Source: a virus. From it: a stretch of 63,453 nt of DNA. The stretch is taken from IMG/VR virus record IMGVR_UViG_3300028577_000013, positions 1 through 63,453 of that record; one strand, 5' to 3'. Positions 43,893 to 52,801 of the stretch are shown piece after piece. A model generated the notes under the pieces. The model saw only the letters and a program-made list of their open reading frames with translations, had not been told where the DNA came from and searched no databases. A program made the position numbers and the translations under genes. Position 1 is the first letter of the stretch. Each line of letters starts with the position of its first letter.

Positions 43893-46800
43893 CTAGTTAT
43901 AGATGAAGGTGGCGGTGGCCACGCCGCCGTCGCCGGGGACGTTACCAGAACCGCCGCCGCCATCGGCGCCGCCGCCGCCCGAGCCGCTCCCTGATCCGCC
44001 GCCGGCGCCAACGCTGCCAACGCCACCGGGTGTGCCGGCTGCGCCGCCAGTCTGCACCGAGCCAGTCGGCACGGCCGTGCCGGTTTGCGTCGCTGTCCCG
44101 CCGGCGCCAAAGCCGGCCGCCACGGCGCCAACGCCGCCATGGCTGGTCAGCGTGAGCGTGCCGGCATGGATCGGGCCCGTCACGGTCGAAACGACGCCGC
44201 TGGTCCCGGTGGTATTGGTGCCCAGAGCGCCCGGCCCGGCCGCGCCCAGGGACCAATTCAAGCTGCCCCCATTATCGAAAGCCGGCGTGAGCGGATAGGT
44301 GACGTCATTGAGGCCGCCTTCGCCAGAGCCGCCGCCCCATGTGGTGCCATCGCCGCAGGCGCCGGCGGCGCCGGAGCCCTGAAGAAGTATCTGCACGGAA
44401 GTCGCGCCGGCGGGAATGGTGTCGGTTCCGGTGAGAGCTGCTCCCCCAACCGCGCCCATATAGCTCCGCGTGACAGGGAAGGCGGGCGTGCCGCCGCTGA
44501 TATTCAGGTTGAAGGTGGCGAGGTTGCCGAGCTGGAAGGAAATGTCCTGAGCGGCGATGACGAAATCCCAATTCCCGGGCCCGACCGCGGCCGTGGTGGC
44601 GGCGGTGGTGCGGCTGGCCGTGCTCAGCAGCGTGAAGCCGGTCGGGAAGACATTGCCGTGCGGCCCATAATAGATGTTGTAGCCGCGCACCGAATTGAAG
44701 GGCAGATCAATCCAAGTCAGGTTGACCACGTTGCCGCTCTGCGTCGCGCCGAAGCCGGAGACGGCTGGGAGCTTCGGGGGCGCGCCCAGGGTGATCGTAT
44801 AGGGCGAAACATCGCTCAGGCTTTGCAGGCCGCCGCCGCGATTGTTGATCGCCAAGATTTTGAAATACATCGTCTGCCCGACCTGATCGGGCGTGAAGGG
44901 GATGCGGCCGAGGAGGGCGTCGATCTTGACGAAGGGATCGCCGGTCAGATGGCCGACGATCGCCGAGCCCTGCTGGCCGCGCCGCAAATAGGTTGTGAGG
45001 TCGTAATGGTTCGCCGAGGTCAGCGTCGCCGTCGAATAGCTGACATACTCGAGCCCGGCCGCGCCGCCCACCATGCAGACGGTGTTGCCCTGATCCGCGT
45101 CGGTATTGCTCCCGCTCCCCAGCTCGCCCGCGCTCTGGGCGAGATTGACGGAGAGCGTGTTGACGCCATCGGGATCGGCGCCGGCCGGGAAATTGGCCGT
45201 GAGGAGGCCCATGGTGGTGGCGCCATTCACGGAGTCGATCAGCTTGTAGGGGCCGCCGGAATCGCTGGCGCCCCAGATTTGCGCGCCGCCGAAGATCGCC
45301 GGGCTGCTCCCGGAAATCGCCACGCCCATTTCGAGGCCTTGGTTGGTGGCCAGCGCCGGCGGAATGGCGAAGACGATCGGATCATTCACATCGCCCGGGT
45401 CCACATCAAAGTCCGGATCGAAGCCGCTGCCTGGCTTGAGCGTGAACTGCGCCGGCAGGCCCGCGCTATCGACGAAAATCTCGGCGGTGCAATCGAAGCC
45501 GCCATCATCGCGCTCGTCGATCTGGGTCAGCCGCACCGGAATGCGGGTGATGCCGGGGAAGTTCGGATCGGTGACAGTCTCGAAATCCATCGGGTCGAAA
45601 AGGACATATCGCGGATCGACGGAGAATTTGGCGGTGTTGCTGATCGCCTCGTCTTGGAGCTGGAGGAAGGCGCTGGTGTTGGCCGCATTGAGGTCGCAAA
45701 ACATCTGCGCCGAAGCGGTGCCCTGCGGCGAGCGCTCCCCATATTGCTGGCGATGGGCCATATCGAAGGCGGTGGCCTCCGCCGGCGCGTACTGATTGGC
45801 GCGATCGAGGCAATCGAGGCGAAAGGTGTTGACCTGATCGAGGATGTTCTTGCGGCTGATCTGGACCGGATCGTTGCCCGTCTCGATAAAATCGTCATAT
45901 CCAAGATCGAAGTCGGGCGCGGTGTCGGGCGTGAAAGTGTAGCCATTCGCGGTCAGGGCATTGACGCTGCGCGGGATGAACTGGATCACGCCTGAGGACT
46001 CGACCACATCGGCATAGGTGTTCGTGACAATCTCGTCGATCATCGAGCTCGCATTGGTCTGCGAGCTATAGGCGGGGGAAATCCAGAGCCCCAGCGCCAG
46101 CGATGAGTTCTGATATTTGGTCAGCGCGACGATCGAGGCATATCGGACATGTGGGTGCGTGCCGGAGAGCGAGCTGTGGAAGGTATATTCGCCCGTTGTC
46201 TCGTTGAAGGCATACTCGGTGGCGGCCGCCGGCACGCCGGCGACGCATGTCAGGAGGGCGCCCGCGGCGTTGGTGGCATTGATGTTGAAAAGGAAGTTCG
46301 GGACCGTCACCTTGTAGGGCGCGCCCGGCACTGTCACGGCATCATTGACGGTCGCCACATCGCCCACATCGCCGGCCTGAAGGCCAGCGCCCTCGATCGG
46401 ATCGGTGAGCAGGAAGGCGACGATCAGGCTGGGATCGGCATCGCCGCCATTCTGGCATCCGTTGCCGCCATAGGTGCCCGGCGCGCTGCCGGCGAATATC
46501 CAGCCGCCCTCGAAATTGTAGCTCGGGATATTGGCCGAAGTGCCGAGATTGGCGTCGGGCACGCCCAGATAGGCGATCCCGCTGTAGCCGATCGCCTCGG
46601 TCGGATGGTTGGAGACGAGGAAGCTCCAGGGCGATTGCCCGATCAGCCCGTCGAATAGGCTGAAGGGCGCGTAGCCAGCTTGGAGGGTCTGGGAAATCCA
46701 AGTGTTGTAGATGTTCGCGATCCCGCTCGGGCCGCCTGAGCTGAGCCCGTAAGCGAAGCTGGCGAGATACTGCGTTTGTGATCCAGCGCCGCCGCCCTTG

Positions 46801-47018
46801 CCGCCGCCGCCGATGATGCCGCCCTTGCCGCCGCCGCTGCTGGGATTGTTGACGGTGATGGATTTAAAATCACCATACCAAAGCAGATTGCCCGCCTGGC
46901 GCGATGTGCCGAAATAAAGCGGGATGCAAATGCCATAGACCGAAGACTGGATCGGCATCTTCGTGAGCGTTGGCGGCGCGGTGGTTTTGAGGCTGGTCCC
47001 AGCTCCGAAGAACGCCAT
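43893..47018 (-). CDS. Tail hub/tip protein with FN3 and Gly-rich C-terminus
   Basis: A 1041-residue protein at the end of the tail-tip block. The N-terminal part (SSVYGICIPLYFGTSRQAGN) and the middle read like phage central tail hub/baseplate proteins (tip attachment protein family). A fibronectin-III-like part occurs near residue 760-850 (AVSGFGATQSGNVVNLTWI). The last 150 residues are very Gly-rich with a final Thr/Phe strand, typical of exposed receptor-binding domains. It would form the tail tip and host-binding surface. Start ATG at 47018. Confidence 0.75.
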   Translation of the reverse strand: MAFFGAGTSLKTTAPPTLTKMPIQSSVYGICIPLYFGTSRQAGNLLWYGDFKSITVNNPSSGGGKGGIIGGGGKGGGAGSQTQYLASFAYGLSSGGPSGIANIYNTWISQTLQAGYAPFSLFDGLIGQSPWSFLVSNHPTEAIGYSGIAYLGVPDANLGTSANIPSYNFEGGWIFAGSAPGTYGGNGCQNGGDADPSLIVAFLLTDPIEGAGLQAGDVGDVATVNDAVTVPGAPYKVTVPNFLFNINATNAAGALLTCVAGVPAAATEYAFNETTGEYTFHSSLSGTHPHVRYASIVALTKYQNSSLALGLWISPAYSSQTNASSMIDEIVTNTYADVVESSGVIQFIPRSVNALTANGYTFTPDTAPDFDLGYDDFIETGNDPVQISRKNILDQVNTFRLDCLDRANQYAPAEATAFDMAHRQQYGERSPQGTASAQMFCDLNAANTSAFLQLQDEAISNTAKFSVDPRYVLFDPMDFETVTDPNFPGITRIPVRLTQIDERDDGGFDCTAEIFVDSAGLPAQFTLKPGSGFDPDFDVDPGDVNDPIVFAIPPALATNQGLEMGVAISGSSPAIFGGAQIWGASDSGGPYKLIDSVNGATTMGLLTANFPAGADPDGVNTLSVNLAQSAGELGSGSNTDADQGNTVCMVGGAAGLEYVSYSTATLTSANHYDLTTYLRRGQQGSAIVGHLTGDPFVKIDALLGRIPFTPDQVGQTMYFKILAINNRGGGLQSLSDVSPYTITLGAPPKLPAVSGFGATQSGNVVNLTWIDLPFNSVRGYNIYYGPHGNVFPTGFTLLSTASRTTAATTAAVGPGNWDFVIAAQDISFQLGNLATFNLNISGGTPAFPVTRSYMGAVGGAALTGTDTIPAGATSVQILLQGSGAAGACGDGTTWGGGSGEGGLNDVTYPLTPAFDNGGSLNWSLGAAGPGALGTNTTGTSGVVSTVTGPIHAGTLTLTSHGGVGAVAAGFGAGGTATQTGTAVPTGSVQTGGAAGTPGGVGSVGAGGGSGSGSGGGGADGGGGSGNVPGDGGVATATFIYN

Positions 47019-47019
47019 C

Positions 47020-47526
47020 TTATGTCCACCCCTTGAGGGCGAAGAAGCGCCGCGGCCGTGGCTGATTGCGGAGCGCCCTTATCTCAAAGACGCTGTTCAG
47101 ATAGCCGGCTCTGTCCGCATCCTCGAAGCTGACCGGCCGGGCGGTATAGGCATGGAGGACGCGGGGCCATTCGACCACGATCGCGCCATGGGAGAATGTC
47201 CAGCCCATCCGCCAGAGCACAAGATCGCCGGGCTTGACGGCGCGCTCCGGCGGGGCGGCAACCTCGTCGCAATATCGCAGGATCGCGTTCATGTAGAGCT
47301 CGGCCTCGGCTTCCTTGCCGGGCTCCGGCTTGTTCATGTGCCAGTCTTTTGAATAGTGCGGCAGCTTGGCGATCGGCGGGATCAGCCCAGCGTTCTCGAA
47401 GGCACCGACGAGGAATGTCAGGCAATCGGCGCCGGCGCCCTTAACGCGCGCCTCCGGGTGATAGGGCGTGCCCTGCCATTCGATCGCCTCGGCGACCAGC
47501 TTCGCGCGCTCCAGCTCCTCGGTCAT
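47020..47526 (-). CDS. NlpC/P60-family tail tip peptidase
   Basis: A 168-residue protein. The catalytic Cys lies in GAGADCLTFLVGAFENAGL and the His in GWTFSHGAIVV, the NlpC/P60 arrangement. It corresponds to the lambda gpK C-terminal domain or GTA tail peptidase and would open peptidoglycan during DNA entry. Start ATG at 47526; the longer reading shadows the upstream gene. Order DUF2460, DUF2163, NlpC, hub is the one of gene transfer agents. Confidence 0.85.
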   Translation of the reverse strand: MTEELERAKLVAEAIEWQGTPYHPEARVKGAGADCLTFLVGAFENAGLIPPIAKLPHYSKDWHMNKPEPGKEAEAELYMNAILRYCDEVAAPPERAVKPGDLVLWRMGWTFSHGAIVVEWPRVLHAYTARPVSFEDADRAGYLNSVFEIRALRNQPRPRRFFALKGWT

Positions 47527-48434
47527 ACGCCCACCACCGGCTGAGGGATGAAGGGCTGTCCGCGATAGCGCAGCGCGACATTCGTGGCGTTGTAGAATTT
47601 CGGGCACCCGTTGACGCCGGTCAGGGATTTATCGCAGCCCTGATAAAGCGTGAAAGTGTCGCCGACGCCCAGCGCGCCAGGCAGCGGGTTCAAAAGCGTG
47701 ATGTTGGCATTCGCGCCGGCGCCGCATGTCCGCACCGTGCGCTTATTCCCGTTCAAGGCTCCGCTGGTGATCAGCACCATCCCGAGATTGTAGAGCCCGG
47801 CCGGCGCGTTGCCGGCGACATTGGCCGCCACGATCTTGTTCGGCGTGCAGCCGGCGGCGGCCGCGCAATTCTCCTTAAAGGCGTTGATGTTCACGCCGCA
47901 GGCGGTGTCGCCCAGATTGTTCAAGCACCCCGACTCATAGACATTCCGCGGGAGCTGCTGGTTGAGGAGCTGCTTCTTGCTGTTGACGGTGAAGGTGACG
48001 AAGGACTGGCCGATCGGATCGGGCTGGGCGATCAGGCCGATGAATTTGCGGATCAGGCCGACGCGGGTATCGCCATAAGTCGGCATGTTGGCCTGAAGGA
48101 GCTGGACCTTCGCGCCGTCGAATATCCCCTCATAGCAGGCTTGGAGGAAAGGCAGCGAGCCGATCATGGCGGCGCCGGGAATCACATCGAATGTCAGCGT
48201 GTCCACTTCGGTGCCGACGCGCCAAGAGCACTTCGCCTTGCTCCCGCTCCGATCGAAATATGGCCCCGTTTGCCCGCCGGCGGAATAGAGCTCGCCATCG
48301 CCGGTCACATCGACGTCGCCATTGGTGTAGAGCAGCCGCCCGCCGCCGTTGGCCAGATCGATCTTCCAAAGATCGACTTGGAAATAGCGCCGGGTGGCGA
48401 AGAGGGTGAGGAGCTCCGGGCTGACTGGCTTCAT
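47523..48434 (-). CDS. Tail protein, DUF2163/phage BR0599 family
   Basis: A 303-residue protein. The N-terminal half (ATRRYFQVDLWKIDLANGG, then TFDVIPGAAM) and Cys-rich C-terminal half (ESGCLNNLGDTACGVNINAF, YQGCDKSLTGVNGCPKFYN) fit DUF2163 joined to the BR0599 domain. It builds the tail tip with DUF2460 and the hub, as in gene transfer agents. Start ATG at 48434. Confidence 0.85.
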   Translation of the reverse strand: MKPVSPELLTLFATRRYFQVDLWKIDLANGGGRLLYTNGDVDVTGDGELYSAGGQTGPYFDRSGSKAKCSWRVGTEVDTLTFDVIPGAAMIGSLPFLQACYEGIFDGAKVQLLQANMPTYGDTRVGLIRKFIGLIAQPDPIGQSFVTFTVNSKKQLLNQQLPRNVYESGCLNNLGDTACGVNINAFKENCAAAAGCTPNKIVAANVAGNAPAGLYNLGMVLITSGALNGNKRTVRTCGAGANANITLLNPLPGALGVGDTFTLYQGCDKSLTGVNGCPKFYNATNVALRYRGQPFIPQPVVGV

Positions 48435-48640
48435 CCGGCGAGCTTCTCGTCTTTGGCGATGCTGGAGAGGATGGCCGGCGTCTCGATCGAGCAATCCTCG
48501 CCGAAGAAGGCCAGGATGCCGCCCGGCTTGCCGAAGGCCTTCCCGATGAGCCGGCGCGCCTCGATGACAGTCGGCGCCGCGACGCGGGCGCTTACGAGCT
48601 GCCGATCCTTGTCCGTGCAGTTGAAAATCCAAAGCTTCAT
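48431..48640 (-). CDS. Small unknown protein between tail tip genes, 69 residues
   Basis: The start is ATG at 48640. Strand-helix-strand-helix product (MKLWIFNCTDKDRQLVSARV, then TVIEARRLIGKAFGKPG). ATGA overlap on both sides. Probably a minor tail-assembly factor but no family is recognised. Confidence 0.55.
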   Translation of the reverse strand: MKLWIFNCTDKDRQLVSARVAAPTVIEARRLIGKAFGKPGGILAFFGEDCSIETPAILSSIAKDEKLAG

Positions 48641-49275
48641 TTCAGGCTCGTGAAGGTTTGCTTGTCCAGCTTGTAGATATTCTGCCCGAAGCGGCCGAAG
48701 TCCATCGTGTCATCGTCGAAGGAGCAGGGGAAGTAGTAGCTGAAGTCAGCGGTGATCGGCAACGCGGCCGCCGGCACATGGCCGGCGAGGAAGGTGACGA
48801 GGCCCGGCGTCCCTGAGCTCCAATCCGTCACCGAATAGTCCACCCCCTGCGTCTTCAGGACGGCGTTCACATAGAGGTTGAAAGTGGCGCCGAGGTTGGG
48901 CGCGAGGATCGGCGCCGTCGCGCCGCCCGATGTGCGCTGGAGCTGATAGGTGGTGGCCAGCAGCCCGCTGGTGTTGGCGATCGCCTGGCCGACTACGACA
49001 TTGTCGTTCGGGTCTTGGAAGAGGAAGGAATCGAAGGCGCCCTTGAGCTTCTCGAAGAAGCCGCGGAGCTGCTCCAGCTCGGTGAAGGTGCTCGGCCCGA
49101 ACAGGCCTGTGCGGAGGAAGTTGAAAGTAACCGTCCACTGATACAGCGGCGACGCCCATTGCGCGATCGAGACGATCTTGCCGCTGACCGCCTTCGGCTT
49201 GCGGGTCGAGAACATCGAGGTCCGGTCGATCGTAATGTCGCGGCCCTTGAGGGTCGGGAAAACGGTGGTGCTCAT
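48637..49275 (-). CDS. Tail protein, DUF2460 family
   Basis: A 212-residue protein matching DUF2460 in size and pattern (VFPTLKGRDITIDRTSMF, then QLRGFFEKLKGAFDSFLFQD). It is a distal tail protein found in gene transfer agents and related siphophages. It follows the tape measure gene as expected. Start ATG at 49275. Confidence 0.85.
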   Translation of the reverse strand: MSTTVFPTLKGRDITIDRTSMFSTRKPKAVSGKIVSIAQWASPLYQWTVTFNFLRTGLFGPSTFTELEQLRGFFEKLKGAFDSFLFQDPNDNVVVGQAIANTSGLLATTYQLQRTSGGATAPILAPNLGATFNLYVNAVLKTQGVDYSVTDWSSGTPGLVTFLAGHVPAAALPITADFSYYFPCSFDDDTMDFGRFGQNIYKLDKQTFTSLK

Positions 49276-51755
49276 GACGCCATCGCCTTCATCGCCCGGG
49301 AGCCGTTCCGCATCTTGCCGGCCAGCATCCCAACCAGCGTGTCGGCATGATCCTCCAGCTTGCCGGCGAAGCTGGCGCTGTCGAGCGTCTCCGCATGAAC
49401 ATGGGCGTGCAGGTTGTAGGTATCCCCGCCGCCGCCACCACCGCCCCCGCCGCTTTCGAAGAAGTCGCGCATGGGATCGGCGATGTTGCGCGGCATGACG
49501 CTCTCCTCCTCATGGAGGTTATAGAGGCCGCCGCCGCCGACATTGTAGGAGCCGCCCTGGGCGGAAGTCAGCACATCGAAAGCCGAGACGGCCGTGAAGG
49601 CCACGCCGGCGGCGATCGGCGCGAGGATGGGGCCGACGATCGGGATGCCGACCACGGCGGAATAGGCACCCGCCGCCGCCTTGTAGGCATCATTGAGGAT
49701 CGAGGCGCTTCCCGACGCCACATCGGCGGCCGCGCCGGCGGCATGGGCCGCTTCCTTCGTGGCCAGGCGCGCGGCCTCGCCGGCAGCGGTGGCGCCCGTC
49801 TTCTGGCCTTCGGTGAGCAGATGGACGAGGAGGCCGCCCTTCGCCGTCATTTCATCCGAATTGAGGCCGAGCTGATTGTAGAGAACCTTGGCGGTGTAAT
49901 ACTCCAGATCCGAGGCAATCTCGTCCTCGACTTCCCGCTGGGCGAACTGCGCCAGCGATTGCGTGAGGTTGCCGCGGCCGGAGAAGATGCCCTGCACAAG
50001 CTGGCGCTCGGCCGAAGTGATGGTGTTGACCATCGACTTATAATCGGCCGTCCGCTTGTTGAGCTCCTTGTTGTTATCGTCTGTTTCCTGCCGGCCGAGC
50101 GCCGCAAGCTCGGCGTGCTCGCGAGCCTTGATTTCCGCGATCTGATTTTCGGCCTTGTCGGCCGCCACCACATCAGTCTCGTTGGCGAGCAGATCGGCAT
50201 TGACGGCCAGAATGTCGAGGTCGGCCATTTCCTCGACGAGCTTCTCCTCGATTTTGAGCTTCTGCTGCGCGGTGATTTCATGGGCGGCAACCTCGCGATC
50301 GAGGTCTTGTTTCTTGGCCTCCAGCCCGATCTTGGAAATCGCGATCGTGCTCGCCAAATCCTGCCGGCGGATGGCGTCTTCCTGCTCCCCCTCATGCTTG
50401 AGCTCGGCGATGAGCTTCTCGCCCTTTTCCTTGCTGGTACGCGCCTCGTCGTTCATTTCCAGAACGGCGATTTCGAGCTCCTCGGCCGCCAAGCGGCGGC
50501 GCTCGGCGAGGGTTTTCGCGTTGGCCGTCGCGTCGATCTTGTTGAGCTCTTCGGAGAGCTTCTGGGCGGCGGCAAGGAATGGCGAGGCGTCCTGGCCGGA
50601 TAGCTGGGCCGCGGCAGCATTGGCCTGCTGCTGGATTAACTCCTTTTGGAGCGTCTGCTGTTCGGTGAGCTTGTCGTTGATCTTCGCGGCCGCTTCTAGC
50701 TGGGCCTTATAACCAGCGGCCGCCTCCTGCTGGCCCTGCGTTGCCTCATCCTTGCGGATCTGCGCTAGGCGTTGCTCGGCCGCCTCTAGCTGGTTAAGAA
50801 GCGCGAGCTGTGTCTGCCCGGATGATGGTCCGATCCCGACAGTGGCGAGCTCAGCTTTGATCGATTTTATGTTCTGGAGTTCGTCATAGACCTTGTCGCC
50901 CAGCGACTTTTCATAGGTGCCGGTATTCTGGAAGAGGTCTTTCAGAATTTCCGAGACGGCCTTCGCTTGCTGGCCCGTCTCGATCAAGTTCTGGATGTTC
51001 TGAAACTGCTGCGGCTGTAGATTGAGCAGCTCCCGGTCGAGCTTCTCGAAGCCCTCCATGTTGAGATTGGTCAGGCTCTCGCTCAGCTTGCCGACCGCCT
51101 CCGGGCCTTCCTTGCCGTAAAGGCGGATAAAGGCGGGAAGAAGCTGCTCTGTTTCGGCAGCGAGCGTCGCGCTGATATCGGCGTGGGTGGCGATGAAGTG
51201 CTCGAAGGCGTTCGCGGCGTCCTTCGTCACCCCGGGCATCTGCCGCATCAAATCAAGATTGAGCGCAACCTCTTCCTTGGAGAATGTCGCGCCCCGGCCA
51301 GTCAGCTCGAAGCCACTGGCTAGATTGTCGAGGTTTTTCTTTGCCTCTAGCGACTCATAAATCAGGTAGCCGATACCACCGACGAGCGCGAGCGTGGCCG
51401 CGCCAGCGATCAGCATGGCCGAGGAGGCGCCGGTCAGCGCCTGCACTTCGATCATCAAGGAGCCGGGGATGCGGGAGAGGCGGCCGGAGAGCGCTTCGTG
51501 GGCGATAACCATCGCCTCGGTGACGGCGCGGTTCTTCCCCATGTGGCCGCTTGCCACTTCGGCCGCGTCGCCGACTTCCTGAATTGCCGGCGCGACTTTC
51601 TGGGCGGCGACGGCGCCGGCCGTGAGCTTGGCGCCCCAAGCCTCGGCCGCGACATTCATCGCATTGATTTCATCCGTCGCCGCAGCGGTGCTCGCCGCCA
51701 GGCTGGGATCGATCGTGCCGGTAATCCTGACTTCAACCGTTCCGCCGGATGACAT
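49272..51755 (-). CDS. Tail tape measure protein
   Basis: An 827-residue protein. Hydrophobic segments occur near residues 115-135 (MLIAGAATLALVGGIGYLIY) and 720-755 (VVGIPIVGPILAPIAAGVAF), and long helical stretches lie between, with Gly-rich C-terminal part. It sits after the frameshifted chaperones and before DUF2460. At about 0.15 nm per residue, the tail would be about 120 nm long, so a siphovirus is expected. Start ATG at 51755. Confidence 0.85.
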   Translation of the reverse strand: MSSGGTVEVRITGTIDPSLAASTAAATDEINAMNVAAEAWGAKLTAGAVAAQKVAPAIQEVGDAAEVASGHMGKNRAVTEAMVIAHEALSGRLSRIPGSLMIEVQALTGASSAMLIAGAATLALVGGIGYLIYESLEAKKNLDNLASGFELTGRGATFSKEEVALNLDLMRQMPGVTKDAANAFEHFIATHADISATLAAETEQLLPAFIRLYGKEGPEAVGKLSESLTNLNMEGFEKLDRELLNLQPQQFQNIQNLIETGQQAKAVSEILKDLFQNTGTYEKSLGDKVYDELQNIKSIKAELATVGIGPSSGQTQLALLNQLEAAEQRLAQIRKDEATQGQQEAAAGYKAQLEAAAKINDKLTEQQTLQKELIQQQANAAAAQLSGQDASPFLAAAQKLSEELNKIDATANAKTLAERRRLAAEELEIAVLEMNDEARTSKEKGEKLIAELKHEGEQEDAIRRQDLASTIAISKIGLEAKKQDLDREVAAHEITAQQKLKIEEKLVEEMADLDILAVNADLLANETDVVAADKAENQIAEIKAREHAELAALGRQETDDNNKELNKRTADYKSMVNTITSAERQLVQGIFSGRGNLTQSLAQFAQREVEDEIASDLEYYTAKVLYNQLGLNSDEMTAKGGLLVHLLTEGQKTGATAAGEAARLATKEAAHAAGAAADVASGSASILNDAYKAAAGAYSAVVGIPIVGPILAPIAAGVAFTAVSAFDVLTSAQGGSYNVGGGGLYNLHEEESVMPRNIADPMRDFFESGGGGGGGGGDTYNLHAHVHAETLDSASFAGKLEDHADTLVGMLAGKMRNGSRAMKAMAS

Positions 51756-52037
51756 TTATTCCTCAAACTCTGGGAGTGTTGCAGCCTCGGGGATTTGGGG
51801 CTCTGGCTCAGGCTCGGTGCTTGGGCGACGCCAGCCAAGGCGCGCCTCGAAATACATCGCGAGGAAATACTCGGGCGGCGGGTCTTGGGCGAGAACCTTT
51901 CGCTGAGCTCGCAGGCGCCGCATCGTCAGAGCGTCTTCCCAATAATCCGGCGTGCAGCCGAAATATCGGCAGGATCGGGCGATGATCGCGTCCCAATCCC
52001 ACTCAGGCTCTAAGCGACGGGCGCGGGCACTTCCCCC
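51756..52037 (-). CDS. Tail assembly chaperone, -1 frameshift extension (GT-like)
   Basis: The -1 frame relative to the chaperone gene is open from well inside it to 51756. It encodes a credible protein after the overlap: LEPEWDWDAIIARSCRYFGC, then YWEDALTMRRLRAQRKVLAQ and YFLAMYFEARLGW. No good start is visible for it alone. As in lambda G and GT, it is probably made as a fusion by ribosomal frameshift. It ends at the tape measure start. The coordinate 52037 marks only where the shift might happen. Confidence 0.65.
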   Translation of the reverse strand, partial: GGSARARRLEPEWDWDAIIARSCRYFGCTPDYWEDALTMRRLRAQRKVLAQDPPPEYFLAMYFEARLGWRRPSTEPEPEPQIPEAATLPEFEE

Positions 52038-52447
52038 GGCTCTTCGCCCTCCTGGGGCGCGTCGCCGTCTTTGGGCGCATCTGGCGCCTTCCTCGGCACC
52101 AGCACGAAGAGGCCGGATTGCCGGCGCACGATCAGGAAGGCGGCGAAGAGCTGGGAGTCCTTGGGCTTCAGCTCGTCGAAGGCCTCGCGGGTGAGCTCGG
52201 GCTCGGCGCGGGTCAGGCCCCAGAATACCACATCGAGCATATCGCCATACATTGCGTCCGGCATGTGGACGAAGCGATAGCCGGCGGTCTGCCCTTCCTT
52301 CGTCTCGGCGTTGGTGCCGTCGAGAAAATCGGTGATGGCGATGATCTTCGCCCGCACATTCCTGAGCTGCTTGGCGCCCAGCTCGGGGAGTTGCCATTCG
52401 CGGCCGCCATAAATGACGGGTAAAACTTCCTCTTGCTGCTCACTCAT
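52010..52447 (-). CDS. Tail assembly chaperone (G-like)
   Basis: A 145-residue protein directly upstream of the tape measure and of the -1 extension. It contains LPVIYGGREWQLPELGAKQL at the N-terminus, a helical middle (LDVVFWGLTRAEPELTREAF) and a Pro/Glu/Ala-rich C-terminus where the shift site lies. G-like chaperones bind the tape measure before tail tube assembly. ATG at 52447 overlaps the upstream stop. Confidence 0.7.
   Translation of the reverse strand: MSEQQEEVLPVIYGGREWQLPELGAKQLRNVRAKIIAITDFLDGTNAETKEGQTAGYRFVHMPDAMYGDMLDVVFWGLTRAEPELTREAFDELKPKDSQLFAAFLIVRRQSGLFVLVPRKAPDAPKDGDAPQEGEEPGEVPAPVA
52031..52037 (-). promoter_or_regulatory. Candidate -1 frameshift site
   Basis: On the coding strand GGGGGAA occurs with the zero-frame codons G GGG GAA, seven codons before the TAG of the G-like gene. 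A tRNA-Gly in the P site could slip back one base and still pair. The heptamer is not a perfect X-XXY-YYZ, so the site is tentative. Confidence 0.4.
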
Positions 52448-52797
52448 TGAAAAGCTCGGACCTTTCGGGCCGCCTCCTTGGCTTCGGGAACGCTCGCGAC
52501 TCCTTGTACCCCAACCTTTGGGATTATCAAGGAACTGTCGAGGTACTTATCCCCGAGCCGCGTGAGCGCCTCCAGAAGAGCGTGGCGGTTAAGCGCGATA
52601 TCGATCGGCGTCTCGTAGCGGAGCGGCGGCTGCATCCGGCGGAAGCGATATTCCGCGATCTTCTTGCCGACGAAGGCGATCGCGGCGCGGGCCTCCAGCT
52701 CCGAAAGCGAAAACGCCACCATGATATCCGCGATCGGGACACCATTGATGGCGTTTTCAAAGACGAGCCGGCGCATCGCGCCGGTGATGACGGCCAC
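52444..52797 (-). CDS. Unknown protein between tail tube and chaperone genes, 117 residues
   Basis: The start is taken as GTG at 52797 (ATG at 52776 also possible). The product is helical: LVFENAINGVPIADIMVAFS, LSELEARAAIAFVGKKIAEY, then a helix and a stretch ending EAKEAARKVRAF. It lies where minor tail-assembly factors lie. No family recognised. Confidence 0.55.
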   Translation of the reverse strand: MAVITGAMRRLVFENAINGVPIADIMVAFSLSELEARAAIAFVGKKIAEYRFRRMQPPLRYETPIDIALNRHALLEALTRLGDKYLDSSLIIPKVGVQGVASVPEAKEAARKVRAFQ

Positions 52798-52801
52798 GGC
52801 T

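Noticed and set aside
44085-45995. 636-residue plus-strand ORF opposite the tail hub gene
   Set aside because: Composition is Arg/Ala/Gly-rich with no domain; the minus strand holds a coherent tail hub protein.
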